A stretch of 64,000 nucleotides of DNA from Glandiceps talaboti (taxonomy: Eukaryota > Hemichordata > Enteropneusta > Spengelidae): NCBI RefSeq assembly GCF_964340395.1, contig NC_135560.1, positions 7,953,598-8,017,597 of the forward strand. Reading direction: 5' to 3'. Within the stretch, counting starts at the first letter, position 1; every line of letters begins with the position of its first letter. Under the pieces are notes generated by a model. The model had not been told where the DNA came from, did no database searches, and worked only from the letters and a program-made list of their open reading frames with translations. The position numbers and the translations under genes were made by a program. Shown here piece after piece: positions 37,293-50,563 of the stretch.

Positions 37293-40200
37293 CCTCCCTC
37301 CCTCCCTCCCTCCCTCCCTCCCTCCCTCCCTCCATCTATTCTACTTCTCTCTCAACTTTATTTTTACTTAATCTAGGTTAGAGAAAGAGATTGAAAGATG
37401 GAGAGCAGACTATGACAGTCTGAAGTCTGACTATGATGAACTAGAAGCTAGACATAGACGATATCTCACAGAACATATCACTAGAGCACTGGATAGTCCC
37501 AGGACACCTCCAGTACCCAAAGTCACTGTCACAGAATCAAATAATTCTGGTAAAGACTTTCAAAAATTTTGTTTTGAAAAAATCAAATTGAGTAGGTTTC
37601 TGTCTTTATTACTGAAATGGATCCCTGCCATCATCTAAAAAGAAAAGATATTACCTTCACTAATTGTTTATGAGTACAAAAGTGGCTTGAATCTTTTTGA
37701 GTTTTTTCAAGAGCTTTTCAAATTTTCTATGATTGCACTTTTTTGTCAAAAAAACACTGAATGATATACATTCTTCCAGATTTGAAAAACTTTTTTTTCC
37801 AAAGCAGCATTGATATTTAATAGTCCTCCAGTTGTTTTAGCCCTGTGATGAAGATAGTGTAAACATTGGAAGTCCTAAAAACTGCCAACTGCAAGTTTAT
37901 GGAACTAGTTTTCAGAGAGCTGCCCTACTGAGACTTTAAATTGAAATAACATCCATTCAATAGCTTATCACTGTTGTATCAACATGTTACTACAATTAAT
38001 AAATAGTTTTAGTTTGGGTCTATTTTAGAAAATTGATGCCTCGATGACAAGTTTGAGAATCATAAATATGTTAATAGTTGCATAATATCGTGAACACTTT
38101 GCTCTTTCAGCAGAATTAAGCAGAAAGGCTGATGCTCTGAGGAAAGAAAATGAAGAAATAGCCAGGAAGGCTGACTTGCTTCAAAGTCAAGTTAACATTG
38201 CTGAAACCACCAAGAAAAAAACAGAAGAGAAAATACGTAAGGCTTTGAGATTTAAACTTACTAGTCCAAGTAGAGAAAGATCTAAAAGTACATCGCCACC
38301 AAGGCGGTACAAAAATGATGTCCAGTTGTAAGATAGACATATTTTTAAGTTTTATTCCTGCCAACTTATGTAGATGAAAGACTATTTTGATATCCTTAAT
38401 TTGCCAGTGAAAATTAATGTATTTTAGGTATCACCAAGGCGGGGACAAAAGTGATGTCCATCCAGTTGTAAAATATAAATAAATCAAATTATTACTATTT
38501 TTGTACTTGCCAATTTCATATAAAAACAACATTTTGATATGATAAATTTACCAGTAAAATTTTGATGTATTTGAAGCCAAAAGGCAAAGCTTATAGTTTT
38601 CAAACTAAAAAGACAGTCGAGTGTGAGGTAAAAGTTGAAAGATATAATTGTACAGAAAAAAACTACAAAATATTTGTATTGGCACAGCTAGTTCTGTGAT
38701 GCCAAAATAATAGTGTATGAAACGAGAAAGAAAAAGAAAAAGCTGCCAAAATTTACCGCCAACATTGTAGAATATAAATTCACAGGAATTTCTTGTTAAA
38801 AACAACATTTTTGTGGTACACAATCTAAATAATCCTACCATTATAAATACTAGTATTTTTTGAGCCTTAAAGCCTTCTTTTCAAAATGTTGATATGCAAG
38901 CCCTGTTTAGTGTATAGCATATGCATAAAGGCCTAGTCTTTCCAGTTCATGATACAGGCTTGGAAATATTTTGCAAAAATACCATGGAATTTCAGAATTG
39001 TGTACACACACAGACAGACATACCTATCTAGCTATACATACTAGATATAGGATATATTCCTATCAACACCCGTCCTAGTTATAAGTTTCTGCATATTAAA
39101 ATCACCTTCAAAAGTGTATTTGTAGTTGCATGAAAGTTCTTCATCAAAACTATTGCTGGTATTAGCATTAATAAGAAATATACATACATTACCTGATGCA
39201 AGTGCATCTGAAATTTAATTGAATGTTGAAGTCTGTGTAGCAGCCAGTGAAAAAGGTTAACTGATGTGTAAGGGCGCCCCATCACGGCGTACCTTACAGA
39301 CTAGTCTGTGTACTGATTATTTCCATACTGTTCTATGAAGTGTTTAGTTGATATACAGTGTATTCTATGGTAAAAGCTATAGACACCATATTTTGTTGTT
39401 GGTCAAATAATGATTGGGTTTCTGTGTATAAGATGATCACCACATATTTTATGGTGAGGGGAATTCCAAGTAAAGGTGCGTCTTTGACTCAGTGGTACAT
39501 CAAATTGGCTTAGAGGACACGCCCTTGATATATCTATCTGTGTTGAAATCAGAACTTCCATGGTATTTTGATAAGTACTGTTATACTTGCTACCATTTCA
39601 CTATTCCAGAGATATCCAACCTTATTTATAAAGTACCACATCCTTCCATCCATCCTTACCATTCTCTGCACAAATTGAATCACACCCTGACTCAGAATAA
39701 AGTCAACTCTATCAGTCATATCATTTCACCCATTCATCTGAAAAAATGCACTCAACTATCAACATAACCAAAATCTTTCACTGCAGTACTTCAAAAGAAA
39801 ACCAAAACTTCAAAAGGCACAAAAAGCAATTATTTAATAGACAAAATCGAGCATAATTTGTCATTTGCTGTCAAATGTAAAGTAAGTTTTCAATTTTCAA
39901 AAGCTTAAAAAGCCTTCTAAGTAAGTTTTAGGGTGTGGACCCAAAAATCAATTTGATTGGATTTATTGTACCATATTATTGTGTACAACTACACAAATAT
40001 ATTTACCCACAGGTGATATAATACTGTCCACAGTGTATATTTTTAGTCATTATCTAATGTTTTGTTTTTGTGATGACATATATCATATTATATAACATAT
40101 ATACTAGTATTTAGTATAGTTTAATATATATATTTAGTATAGTTCAACCTATATATTTAGTATAGTTTAACCTATATATTTAGTATAGTTCAATATATCT

Positions 40201-43200
40201 ATTTAGTATAGTTCATTATATATATTAAGTATAGTTCAACCTATATATTTAGTATAGTTTAACGTATATATTTAGTATAGTTCAACCTATGTATTTAGTA
40301 TAGTTCAACATATATATTTAGTATAGTTCAACCTATATATTTAGTATAGTTCAACCTATATATATAATTATTAATATATTTTTTTACTATAGACCACAGA
40401 AATGACGATTTATCCAAGCCAACCTAAAAATAATCTTTTGAAATGAAATATAATATTTTTAACAAAGATTTTTTTTATAGTTTGTATATTATAATAACTT
40501 CTTTTTTTTAAAAGGTTTGATTTTTGTTTGAATATTCAAAAAAAAATTCTGATGATATTTGATATGAGTGAACGTTTACTGATTTCTATAAATGAAATGT
40601 TGCTATGACCAAAACTTATCAAGTCTGTATTTTCTATCAGTGACAATCACAATTCTTAAATTTTGAGTTGTAGCCATAAACAGTGTTACTAATAATGAAC
40701 CTTTTCATTGTTTTAAGATATAGTTTTACTTGATTACAAACAAGTTTAATTAACAGATAAATGGTTAAATATGGTTTGTGACTGGTATTGCTAGAAACTG
40801 GATTATTTATCTTCAAGAAGGAATTAAGGGAAAGCACCATGGTGACTTACTTCCAAAACTAAATATTATGAAGTACAATCAAAATCACCAAGAAACTTTT
40901 GACAATCTTTGCCATATTATTTGAATCTTGAGCCAAACATTTTTCAAATTAAAAAAAAAAAAATGCCAGCTTGTTTACTTGTGTTTTCAACCAATTCACA
41001 ATAGACCTGTTACCAGATCCAAGATACAAAGACAAAGCAAGGCATAATAACATAACTGATGTCATCTCTCACAATACATCTTGAAACTTGAAAATCAACT
41101 GCCGTTATCTTTCATTTCAAAGTCAAAGCTTTCATTTGCTATGTCAGTGCAAAAATGGCTTGAAGTCAAAGTTTGAAAAAAAAGTATTCCATAATGCTAT
41201 TGTGTGAGCTATTTTGCAAAAATTAAAAAAGATACAAGCTTGCTTGCTCAAAATTTAGTTTTGGAAATATAAAACGTCACTCATCCATTTCGAAGTACAT
41301 GTTTGTAACTTCAGTTGAAAACTGGAAAGAAACATTTGCATACTGTTCTGCTTTGGAGAATATTGACAATCTGTTATTTCTGAATCCCCTAATTTTTTTT
41401 CATATTTAAGGACACCATGTACTTTGCCAAAAAAGATTTGACTTTCTTGTACCAAAAAGTAACCATCACTAAATTTTTTCAGAGTATTGAAATACTAATA
41501 TAGCTGTCATTTTTTTTAAATTTGCATATTAATGTTTGTATGATTTATGAAAAATATGGTGTACATGTACACCATATTCTCCACTCCGGTAATCTTACAT
41601 TTTTTTGGAATCTAGATATGTATTTGAAAATACTGATGTGAAACAACATTTAATGAAAATGAGAGAGAACGTCAATGAAATTAAATATCCAATCTTTACC
41701 ATTTCCTACTCAAATTCAAACTGAAAACCAACAACTGTATATTTTTCCTGCATGCTGTACATGTTCCATACTTACAATAAACTTCCGTAGCTTGTTAACA
41801 CCTCATTTGCATGCCTCCATTTTGTTTTTATTTTGTACAGTGTAGTTTTAATGTGGTGCTTGTGTGTTGTCTGTTGTTTGTAGTTCCTAACCCAAACCTC
41901 CCCCGTCATAATCATTGCATTTTTGTACCCTGGAAATAGCTAGCAGGGAAAAAGTGCTTTTCTATAATGATCCCAATGTTAGACTATTTCTAGTAAGTAA
42001 TTTTGTTGTGAAAGGTGGCTTCTTTAAACCTGATCACCCCCACCATCTCTATACCTTGGTACAATCCTATTGTTTTCTAGATGATGGATGGCACCATTAT
42101 AGAAACATAGGGTTTGTAGCAATGGGCTCTGCTGAGAATTTCTGTAATGCTTTTCTAACTTCCACTATCATCTCCTTCTCATTATACCACAGTAAATGTA
42201 ATGTAATGTTACTAATATCTTGTATTGTGCATCGTCACGGTAACTAACTGACTGTATCTGTTTCTGTTGGTGTTTCTGTTTTTCCATTTTTTTCTACTCC
42301 AGGCAAACTAGAAGTTGAAGTGCATGAATTGAAGGTGGCTTTGGCAGCCAAGAAGTGAGTGTTTAATAGTCTTTATAAAAATTCTTTGCTTTGGGTTAGG
42401 GTTGATATGCTTTATTACACAATTATGGACTAGGATGTTGACTTGGCTATACATTTCTCTACTGTTGTTCGAAATATCACCCAATTATCTTGAGAAACTG
42501 ACAAACCTATTCAAATTCTATAGAATGCAATTGTACTGAAAGATTGTTGATGTCTACTTGAAACTTATCTGGCTTTCTTAATACACAATGTGTTCCATAA
42601 AGAAAACCAGAACAAAGTTGGAAAACAAATGGAATTTATTTTGCAGTTTTTAACCAGCCAAAGAATTGCAAGGAGTATTTTATTATCACCTAGACTGTGC
42701 AAAAACTCCCATTTTTTTCTTAAATTTTAGGTTTCAGTTTACAATAGTTTGGAATGAAATTACTATTAGTTTCAAACCAGTTATTAGCCAAAACTTCATC
42801 CTTTTACCCATGGCAATCCTATCAGCTTCAACACTATGCAAAATGCATAACATACTAGGGGGAAAGTTGGTCATGCACCGCAATGTTAAGATTAACAGTT
42901 ATAGTGCCAATTCAACATAATCCAATTGATGCAGTGTAATGGTATGGGGACATTAAAGTGTAGTCTCACTGCAAGTTCTCCTGGTGGCTTTATTTACAAT
43001 TTTGTAGCAGTGCTAACCATGGCAAACATTAATATGTGTTGAGTCAGACATACTTTGTGTTTGTGTGATGTGTTTGATGTATTGTCCACCCATGTTGATT
43101 GACACTGCCACTGACCTATCAGTAACCAGTAACAAAATAATCCTGTATGTCAACACAGGAAAATATGGGGTATGATAAAATGGAACCTTGATTTACATCT

Positions 43201-46200
43201 CATATACTTAACCAATCTCCCTAGAGTGAGATGTAACCCTGAGTAACCTTAGCAATTAGCATGAACCTCAATGACTTCATCTGCTAAGACGACTCTGATG
43301 ACCTTAGCTTTAGGATGACCCTGGATGACCTTAGCTCCTAGGATGACCCTGGGTGACCTTAGCTACTAGGATGACCCTGGGTGACCTTAGCTACTAGGAT
43401 GACCTTAGGTATGAGGATGGCCCTGTATGGGTTACCTTAGTTGCAAGAAAGATCCTGGATGACCTTATAGCTAACTAGGATGACCCTGGGTGACTTTAGC
43501 TTCCAGGATGACCCTTGATGACATCAACTGCTAGAACAAGCCTGTAGAGTTGATAGAACCCACATTGGGTCATCTCAATTAATCTTCCCCACTGACAGAC
43601 AAATAAGAACGTAGATAAGAATCACTGAAAGTTAGTCTAAGACCTGTCAACACTATCAAAGTACAGCCATAAGAATCTTGGTCTGTTACCTGACCATGAG
43701 TGGCACGAATAAATCCTATGTAATCCTGTCCCCCAACATTTCACAAAGCTGAAGTCCTGATAACTGTTCCATCTACATTGTGTGGCATATAAGACAGTAA
43801 GTAGTTTAGACTTTGGGTGTTTCCCTGCTCAGAGTAGAACTTATCAAGTGGATACTCAAACTTTGACCTGTCACCACCATATCTTTATAACAACACAGAG
43901 TTGAGTCTATGAGTGAACCTCATAAACCAAGGTGTGTTTATATGCATTCATCATTTACCATCAGACAAAGAATAAACCCAATATGCACTTGAATCTAGAT
44001 TTGTACACTTTCTAAAATTGAAACCACAGAAATTATAGATGTATGATATTCCTCAGATAAAATGACACTTTTCAAACAACGATCCATTAGGACTACATGC
44101 ACAGAAAGGTGAATATTGGATGTTTTTTCCAAATAAGACTTCAGAACTTCATAGATTCAAATCAATTGGGTCTGTACCCTTTGTCAAATTAAGAATGTGT
44201 TTGCTGTGTCAGGTTATTAAATGTCCATCATACTTGGCAGCAACATGTAAACTGTCGCAAAGACTGTCATCCCTTTCTATTTATGGGAAAGTTTTTGTCT
44301 TTATGAACAACAGAGTAGTGGAATGGAATTCGATCTGCACACAACATGTACATGTACAAAACAGGTTCAGAAAATTTTCTGGATTGTGTCAAGCAATCCA
44401 AATGTAATGTACAGCTTTATGCATGATGAATGTGAATTTATATGAACTTCAGTATGAGTGCATGCATGTTGAGTAAATGGCTTGATTCTTCTACTACTAT
44501 GCAGTTTACATATAGTCCCAAGAAGGGGGTAAATTGACAAGCATATTTGTGACCATACCAGTATGTAAAACATTGCTAAGTGAAAATGTTGCACATAGTA
44601 TTTTAAATGGATGGTTTTCATGGTGTGGAAGCTTTACATGTTGGGCATGGAGACATTATGTATAGTTATGGTATAAATAGTTGATGCAGATTGCTGTAAT
44701 ATATTAGCTGCATATAGTGGGTGACTTAAAAAGGGTATAAATGCACACGATGGAAATCTGCCTTCACTCGTATCTCACTGGCTTCAAAACATATAAAGAG
44801 CACACTGCATAACTACAGTAACAGTTAGCTTCTTTATTAGCACAGTTAGTAAATAAATATAGTTACTGCTTAGTTAGCATATATATACTTACATATGGAT
44901 TGTAACTGAAATTTAAAGTGGCCATATGGATGAGGATTGGGTATTTATTTTAGATTTTTTAATTTATAAAACAATTTCCTACTTGAAAAATAATTTCTGA
45001 AACAACATATGCTAACTCGTTGTTTGTAACTCAATAAATGGCAAAAGATTTATAAATGTGTAAAATATTTGTTATTGTTCGTACAATGACAAACTTTTTA
45101 CACATATTTTTAGCTTTTTGCAGTGAACGAGTTACAAACACAGACTTGGTCAATGTTGTTTTGCATTGATTTTTCAAGTAGAAAACCCATGATTAAATTG
45201 TTTTATAAATTAAAAATCCAAAATAAATACCCCAATCCTCATCCACATAGCTGCTTTAACAATTTTTATTATAACTATAGTTTCATTTTGATAAAAGAGT
45301 TTCTAAATTGTAGGTTCAATCTTGAACAATCATTTAAGTCAAATGTCAAAGTGAAACATTTTTACATGGAAAAGGTTGAGATTTGAAAACCAAAAACAGT
45401 ATTCTCCTATACATTTAGAAAGTCAAAGGTTTATATTTAATAATATAAAGTGCAATTTTGAAACAAGGAGATTATAAGAACTAATTTAAAGTACCAAAAG
45501 TTATGAATTATTGTCACGGTCACAAGAGGAAATTTTGCAATTCAGTGATCTATACTTCTGTATTTGTGAAATTAAAATATGATAGAAGTTCTAATGCTTT
45601 CCTCAACTGAATGTAAATATGTCATATTTCTCTACAAAGTTACATAAAATTAATAATATCATATTGTCTATCATTTTAGTATGTGATTGAAAAGTTTTTC
45701 ATTCGACATGATCCTAAATGAAATTATTTGGTAAATTTATAGACAACATAGTTATTAAATTTCAAAGTGTAGAGATTTGAAAATAGAGATACCACTTTCA
45801 TTGCACATGTGTTATACCAAAGCAAATTTCCAACTCAATACAGTCAAGCCAGAGTGAAGGCGGGAAAATTTCCAATTGTTGTCATGGCAACAGACCAAGA
45901 TGCTAATGAAGATGAAATCCTTGATGCAGTGATGCAAGAGATGGATGTATATGATGATGATGATGATGATGATGATAATGATAACAAGGAGAAATATCGT
46001 TGGGATGATTCAGACAGTGATGATGATGATGATGATGATGATGATGAGGAGGAGGAGGAGGAGGAGGAGGAGAATAAGTTTGATGTTAGTCCCGAGTACG
46101 GTTCATGTCATACATGGGATGAAGGATACAGGTCAGATTATTATGACAGTATTGTCATATTGTAGCTAGTGGTTACTATAGTAACACAAACCAGAGTTGT

Positions 46201-49200
46201 ATTTTTCAGCTGGCGTTTTGAAAAGTCAAGTTCTGGCCCCTTCTGATGAACATATATTATTAATATTCATGAGTAATGACATCATGACAATCCAACCAAT
46301 CTATGACCTAGTACTTAGTCTTCAGTAATGACATCATGATGATCCAACCAATCAATGACATAGTAGTATTTCAAAACATTATATGGTAATGGTAACGTAT
46401 GTTTCCCTATGTATCTATAAATGCCGATCGGTGACTACATATTCCTGATTTGTCACTGTGAATGCAATAAATGACTTTGGCAGATGTCAGTGTGAGTAAA
46501 TATTACTGTTGATAGGGCCATATTCCCTCGAAGCAAGTTAAGTGAGGGTAAAAGGGGCTGTGGTTTACGATGGTATAAACACAGATTCGTTAATGGGATG
46601 ATCTAGCTACAACCAAGAAAAGGTTTTTCATGACTGAATGACATAATCAAATAAAAATAATAACTCGGTATTAGATCTTCATTGCTCTGCCCAAACTTAT
46701 CCATATAAACCAGATCTCTCTTGTCAACCTCTAACTAATGACTTTGGAAGTCAACCATTGGTTGGCTTCATTATAGACAGTTTTAAATTAGTTGTCATTC
46801 AGGTACCATTACCATGGATATACAACAGTGTTGCAAACATGGATTGTTAGTGCATCTGAATATGTGTGAGAGGGGGTTGAGCCTAGCGCCATTCTCTAGT
46901 CAGCTCCCAAAAGACAGTTTCTTCAAGAAATAAAATTGTTGAAAATAAGCCAGTAAGATTTCTGTTGGTTGATACATTGGGATCATGGGAGGTTGAGTTG
47001 TAACTACTTTTCTCGAGACATTTCTATTGTTGTGTGTCAAAATGATTAAAAAAAACAATTCTTGTGAGTCACCAGGGATATGTTTGGTGTCTCACAAGAA
47101 ATTACTGTGTGTTAGAGTCTAAGTACATTCAAACTGTTCTTGAAAACTCTGACTGTCTCAGTCCACTAGCACTATTGTGTCGATGGAGGCACTATCAATT
47201 GGATGATACCATCATCAGCTATCTCAGTTGAAGCTAGCCCTAGATCTAGTGTGACATGAGTGATGAGAGTATGGAAGTTTTGAAGGTAGATACACCAGGT
47301 TGAAACGCTTCCATTGTTGACTGCATAGTCTCTGTTAATTAACACCTGTTTTGATTCACCAACCACTTCTCATACCACCACCCCATGAAAAGTGTACCCT
47401 TTCTCATACCAACCAGCATAAAAAAAACACCCAACCACTTTTGCATGGACTCTTGCCATCTATGGTAGTTGCCCTTTTTTTTTAACTAATTAGCTTTAAT
47501 GTCTATTACAGACAAGTTTCTGTTGTGTCTGATGCTAAAACACATGCCAACTTGACATCAGAAATTGAACAAAAGAACTTGTTGATTGAGAAATTACAAC
47601 GAGAAATGACAAACAAGTTGGAGGACAAGAACAAAATAATCCAGACTTTACAGAACCAGATGGACAACAGGATCACAGAGAAGGATGCTGAAATTGATGG
47701 ACTGAGAAAAGAGAGAGATATGATACAGCATGAGAAAAAGAGACTTGAGAAACTTAAACGAGAACTTGCGATGAAAATTGATGACCAGAACGTGAGGATT
47801 CATGAACTTTTGGAAGAATCGCCTGAAGTTGGTTCTCAGAATAAAAAATTGAACAACAGAGTTGACCAGTTAGAGGCCGAACTTATGACCGCACTTCAGT
47901 CTTCCCAAACAGCTCAGGAAATGGCCGATAACAAAATCCAACATGTACAGCAACAGTTGAAAGAAAAACAACAAGAAATAGAAGAGATAGAGGAACAGTT
48001 AAAACAGAAAGAGGCAGAACTTGAAAACATACAAAAGAAGAAAATATTTGATGCCGAAGGCATGGAACAAGAAGTGAGCAAAAAGTTGGACTATTTGAAA
48101 AAGTTGAAAGAAAGACAAGATACTCAAATCAATGACTTGAAAGATGAAATCTGTCGGAAGAATGATCAAATGAAATGGTGGAAAGAAAAACAGGACCACG
48201 AATTCCAGAAATTACGGCAAGAAATGAGTGGAAAAGAAAAAGATATTGTGAAGCAAAAGGAAGAGGAAATGATATCATTGAAACATGACCTGGAAGAAGC
48301 TAAAAAAGAAACAGAGAAGAAGGAGGGAGTAATCACAGTTTTGAGAGAAGAACTTGAAGACGAGAAAAACAGTAAATTGACACCAAGAAGTAATGAACTC
48401 TCGGTAAGTCAAATTTTATTGTACGACACAGTGCAAAACATTCTGATAAAAGAACATTATCGGAAAATTCATCTGTGTTGGTAAACCATAATGTAAAGTT
48501 TTACTGCCAACATAAACTTAAAAATTGTTTCCTGAAATTCTCGACTACATTTCAGTCATTCTCAACATATTTACCCACAATTCAGAAGCATGTACCGGTA
48601 GTTGAAAATTTCAGGTAACAATTTTCAAGTTTTGCGTTTGAGTTTGGAACAAATGTGTACTATGATACAGAAACATACCACAGTACATACAGATCAGATA
48701 TGGTCATTTATAGCTTGTTAGAGTGTGCTAAAAGAAACATTTTCCAGATGAATTTCACAAGATTAATTTAGTAAATACAAAACAAAACAGTTATGCACAT
48801 CTCAATACCAAGCAGCATGCAACCTCTCTGTTTAATTGATATATGAAAAAATGAATGTGATGACAACTATGTCATATGCAATGTTTATGGTTGCTAAATA
48901 GAATCAACAAAGAAGGATTACTACAGCTAAAATGATGTCGGCTTGGTGTTTCACTCATGGGACATTATGAGTACTACATCATAGCTTTGGTCAAACTTTG
49001 CTAGATTTAAAAAAAATATCACGTGTGTTCATTTGCATACAATATGTATATCATATGACATCATCAAGAATCAATGCTATTCTGTACAGGTCTCTGTATA
49101 TACTTGGGTAACATTAAGACATTTCCCTTTGGTATGTAAAGGACCCCCAAAAAGGGTCCTCTGTGCCTTGATTTCATAACCCATCATACACAAAGAATGA

Positions 49201-50512
49201 TTGAAATCACTGGATATGGTTTGACAAGTGACTTTAAAAAAAAAAAAATCTTTATATTAAAATCTGAAGCAGAAGAGGATTAACTTGTGTCTCGATGAAA
49301 ACAAATTACAAACAAATTCTTCAAAAAAATAAATCTACAAGATGCAAATTTTTTCCCCCTTTGCAATACCACCAGTTTCATAATTTATTATAAAGATTTG
49401 CATGTTACTTATACTATCTTCCCAAATTCTGTTTCATATTTTCCTGTTTTATGGCTTGGGATGATAAAATTAGCGTAAGGTAAGGTTGGGTTGTAGACTA
49501 GGAATGTAGACTAGTCTTCTCTGTAGTCAGTAATATCTATATATACAACACTGGCAGATCGTAGTTCATCTATCACTTATCTATCACCTCTATAGAGGGA
49601 CTGTGGACAGATCAACTATTGGCAAGCTAACACTGACACAAACTAAAACTATTATTGCAACATGTTGACATAATTAATGTTGATGTCATTAAACTTGCAG
49701 TTAGGGCTTCATCTCTGATAGCAAGTTTTTCTCCGCACATTTATTATTTGTGTAGACTTGTGTAGATCTTCCAGCCGTGTACATTTTAGGGGCTTTCCAG
49801 TATATACACTATCCTGATCACAGTGTGAAACCAAGGCAATGCTATATCACCCACTTGTGTAATCTACCACCATACAATAATAGTTTTAGTTTGTGTCTAT
49901 ATTAGTTTGCCCATAGCTTGTTTTGTTTGTAGTATACCATACCAATAGACTATGTACTTGCTCTACATGAAGTCATACCATGTAGTGGTCATACAGTACC
50001 AGCTTTGCATGAAGTCATACCAATGTACAGTGAATGTACTAGCTTTGCATGAAGTCATACCAATGTACAGTGAATGTACTAGCTTTGCATGAACCCTGGC
50101 ACTAACCAAGTGGAATGCAACATGTTTTCCTTGAATGCTTCATCCATACTAACTTGCAGATTTGATATTTGTCTTTTAGTTTTGAATTTAATTTGGTTAT
50201 AATTTTGTATTAGTTTTTAGTTTTAGATTGATTTTTGTTGGTAGTTGTCAATTGATTTCAATTTTTCATCCATCCATCCATCCATCCATCCATCCATCCA
50301 TCCATCCATCCATCCATTCATTCATTCATTCATTCATTCATTTATTCAGTTGTTCATTCATTCATTCATTTGTTCATTTGTTACTTTGTTGTTCCCCACT
50401 TGACAGGTCACTCATTCTTTCATTTGTCTGTCTATCTGTCTGTGTCTGTCTGTCTGTCCATCCATCTGTCTGTCGGTCTGTCGGTCTGTCTGTCTCTCTC
50501 TCTCTCTCTGTC

Positions 50513-50563
<51 letters not shown>

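Noticed and set aside
41915-42247. 110-codon frame, non-repetitive
   Set aside because: No phase-compatible acceptor and donor, no coiled-coil or other family character; such lengths occur by chance in a 4-kb intron.
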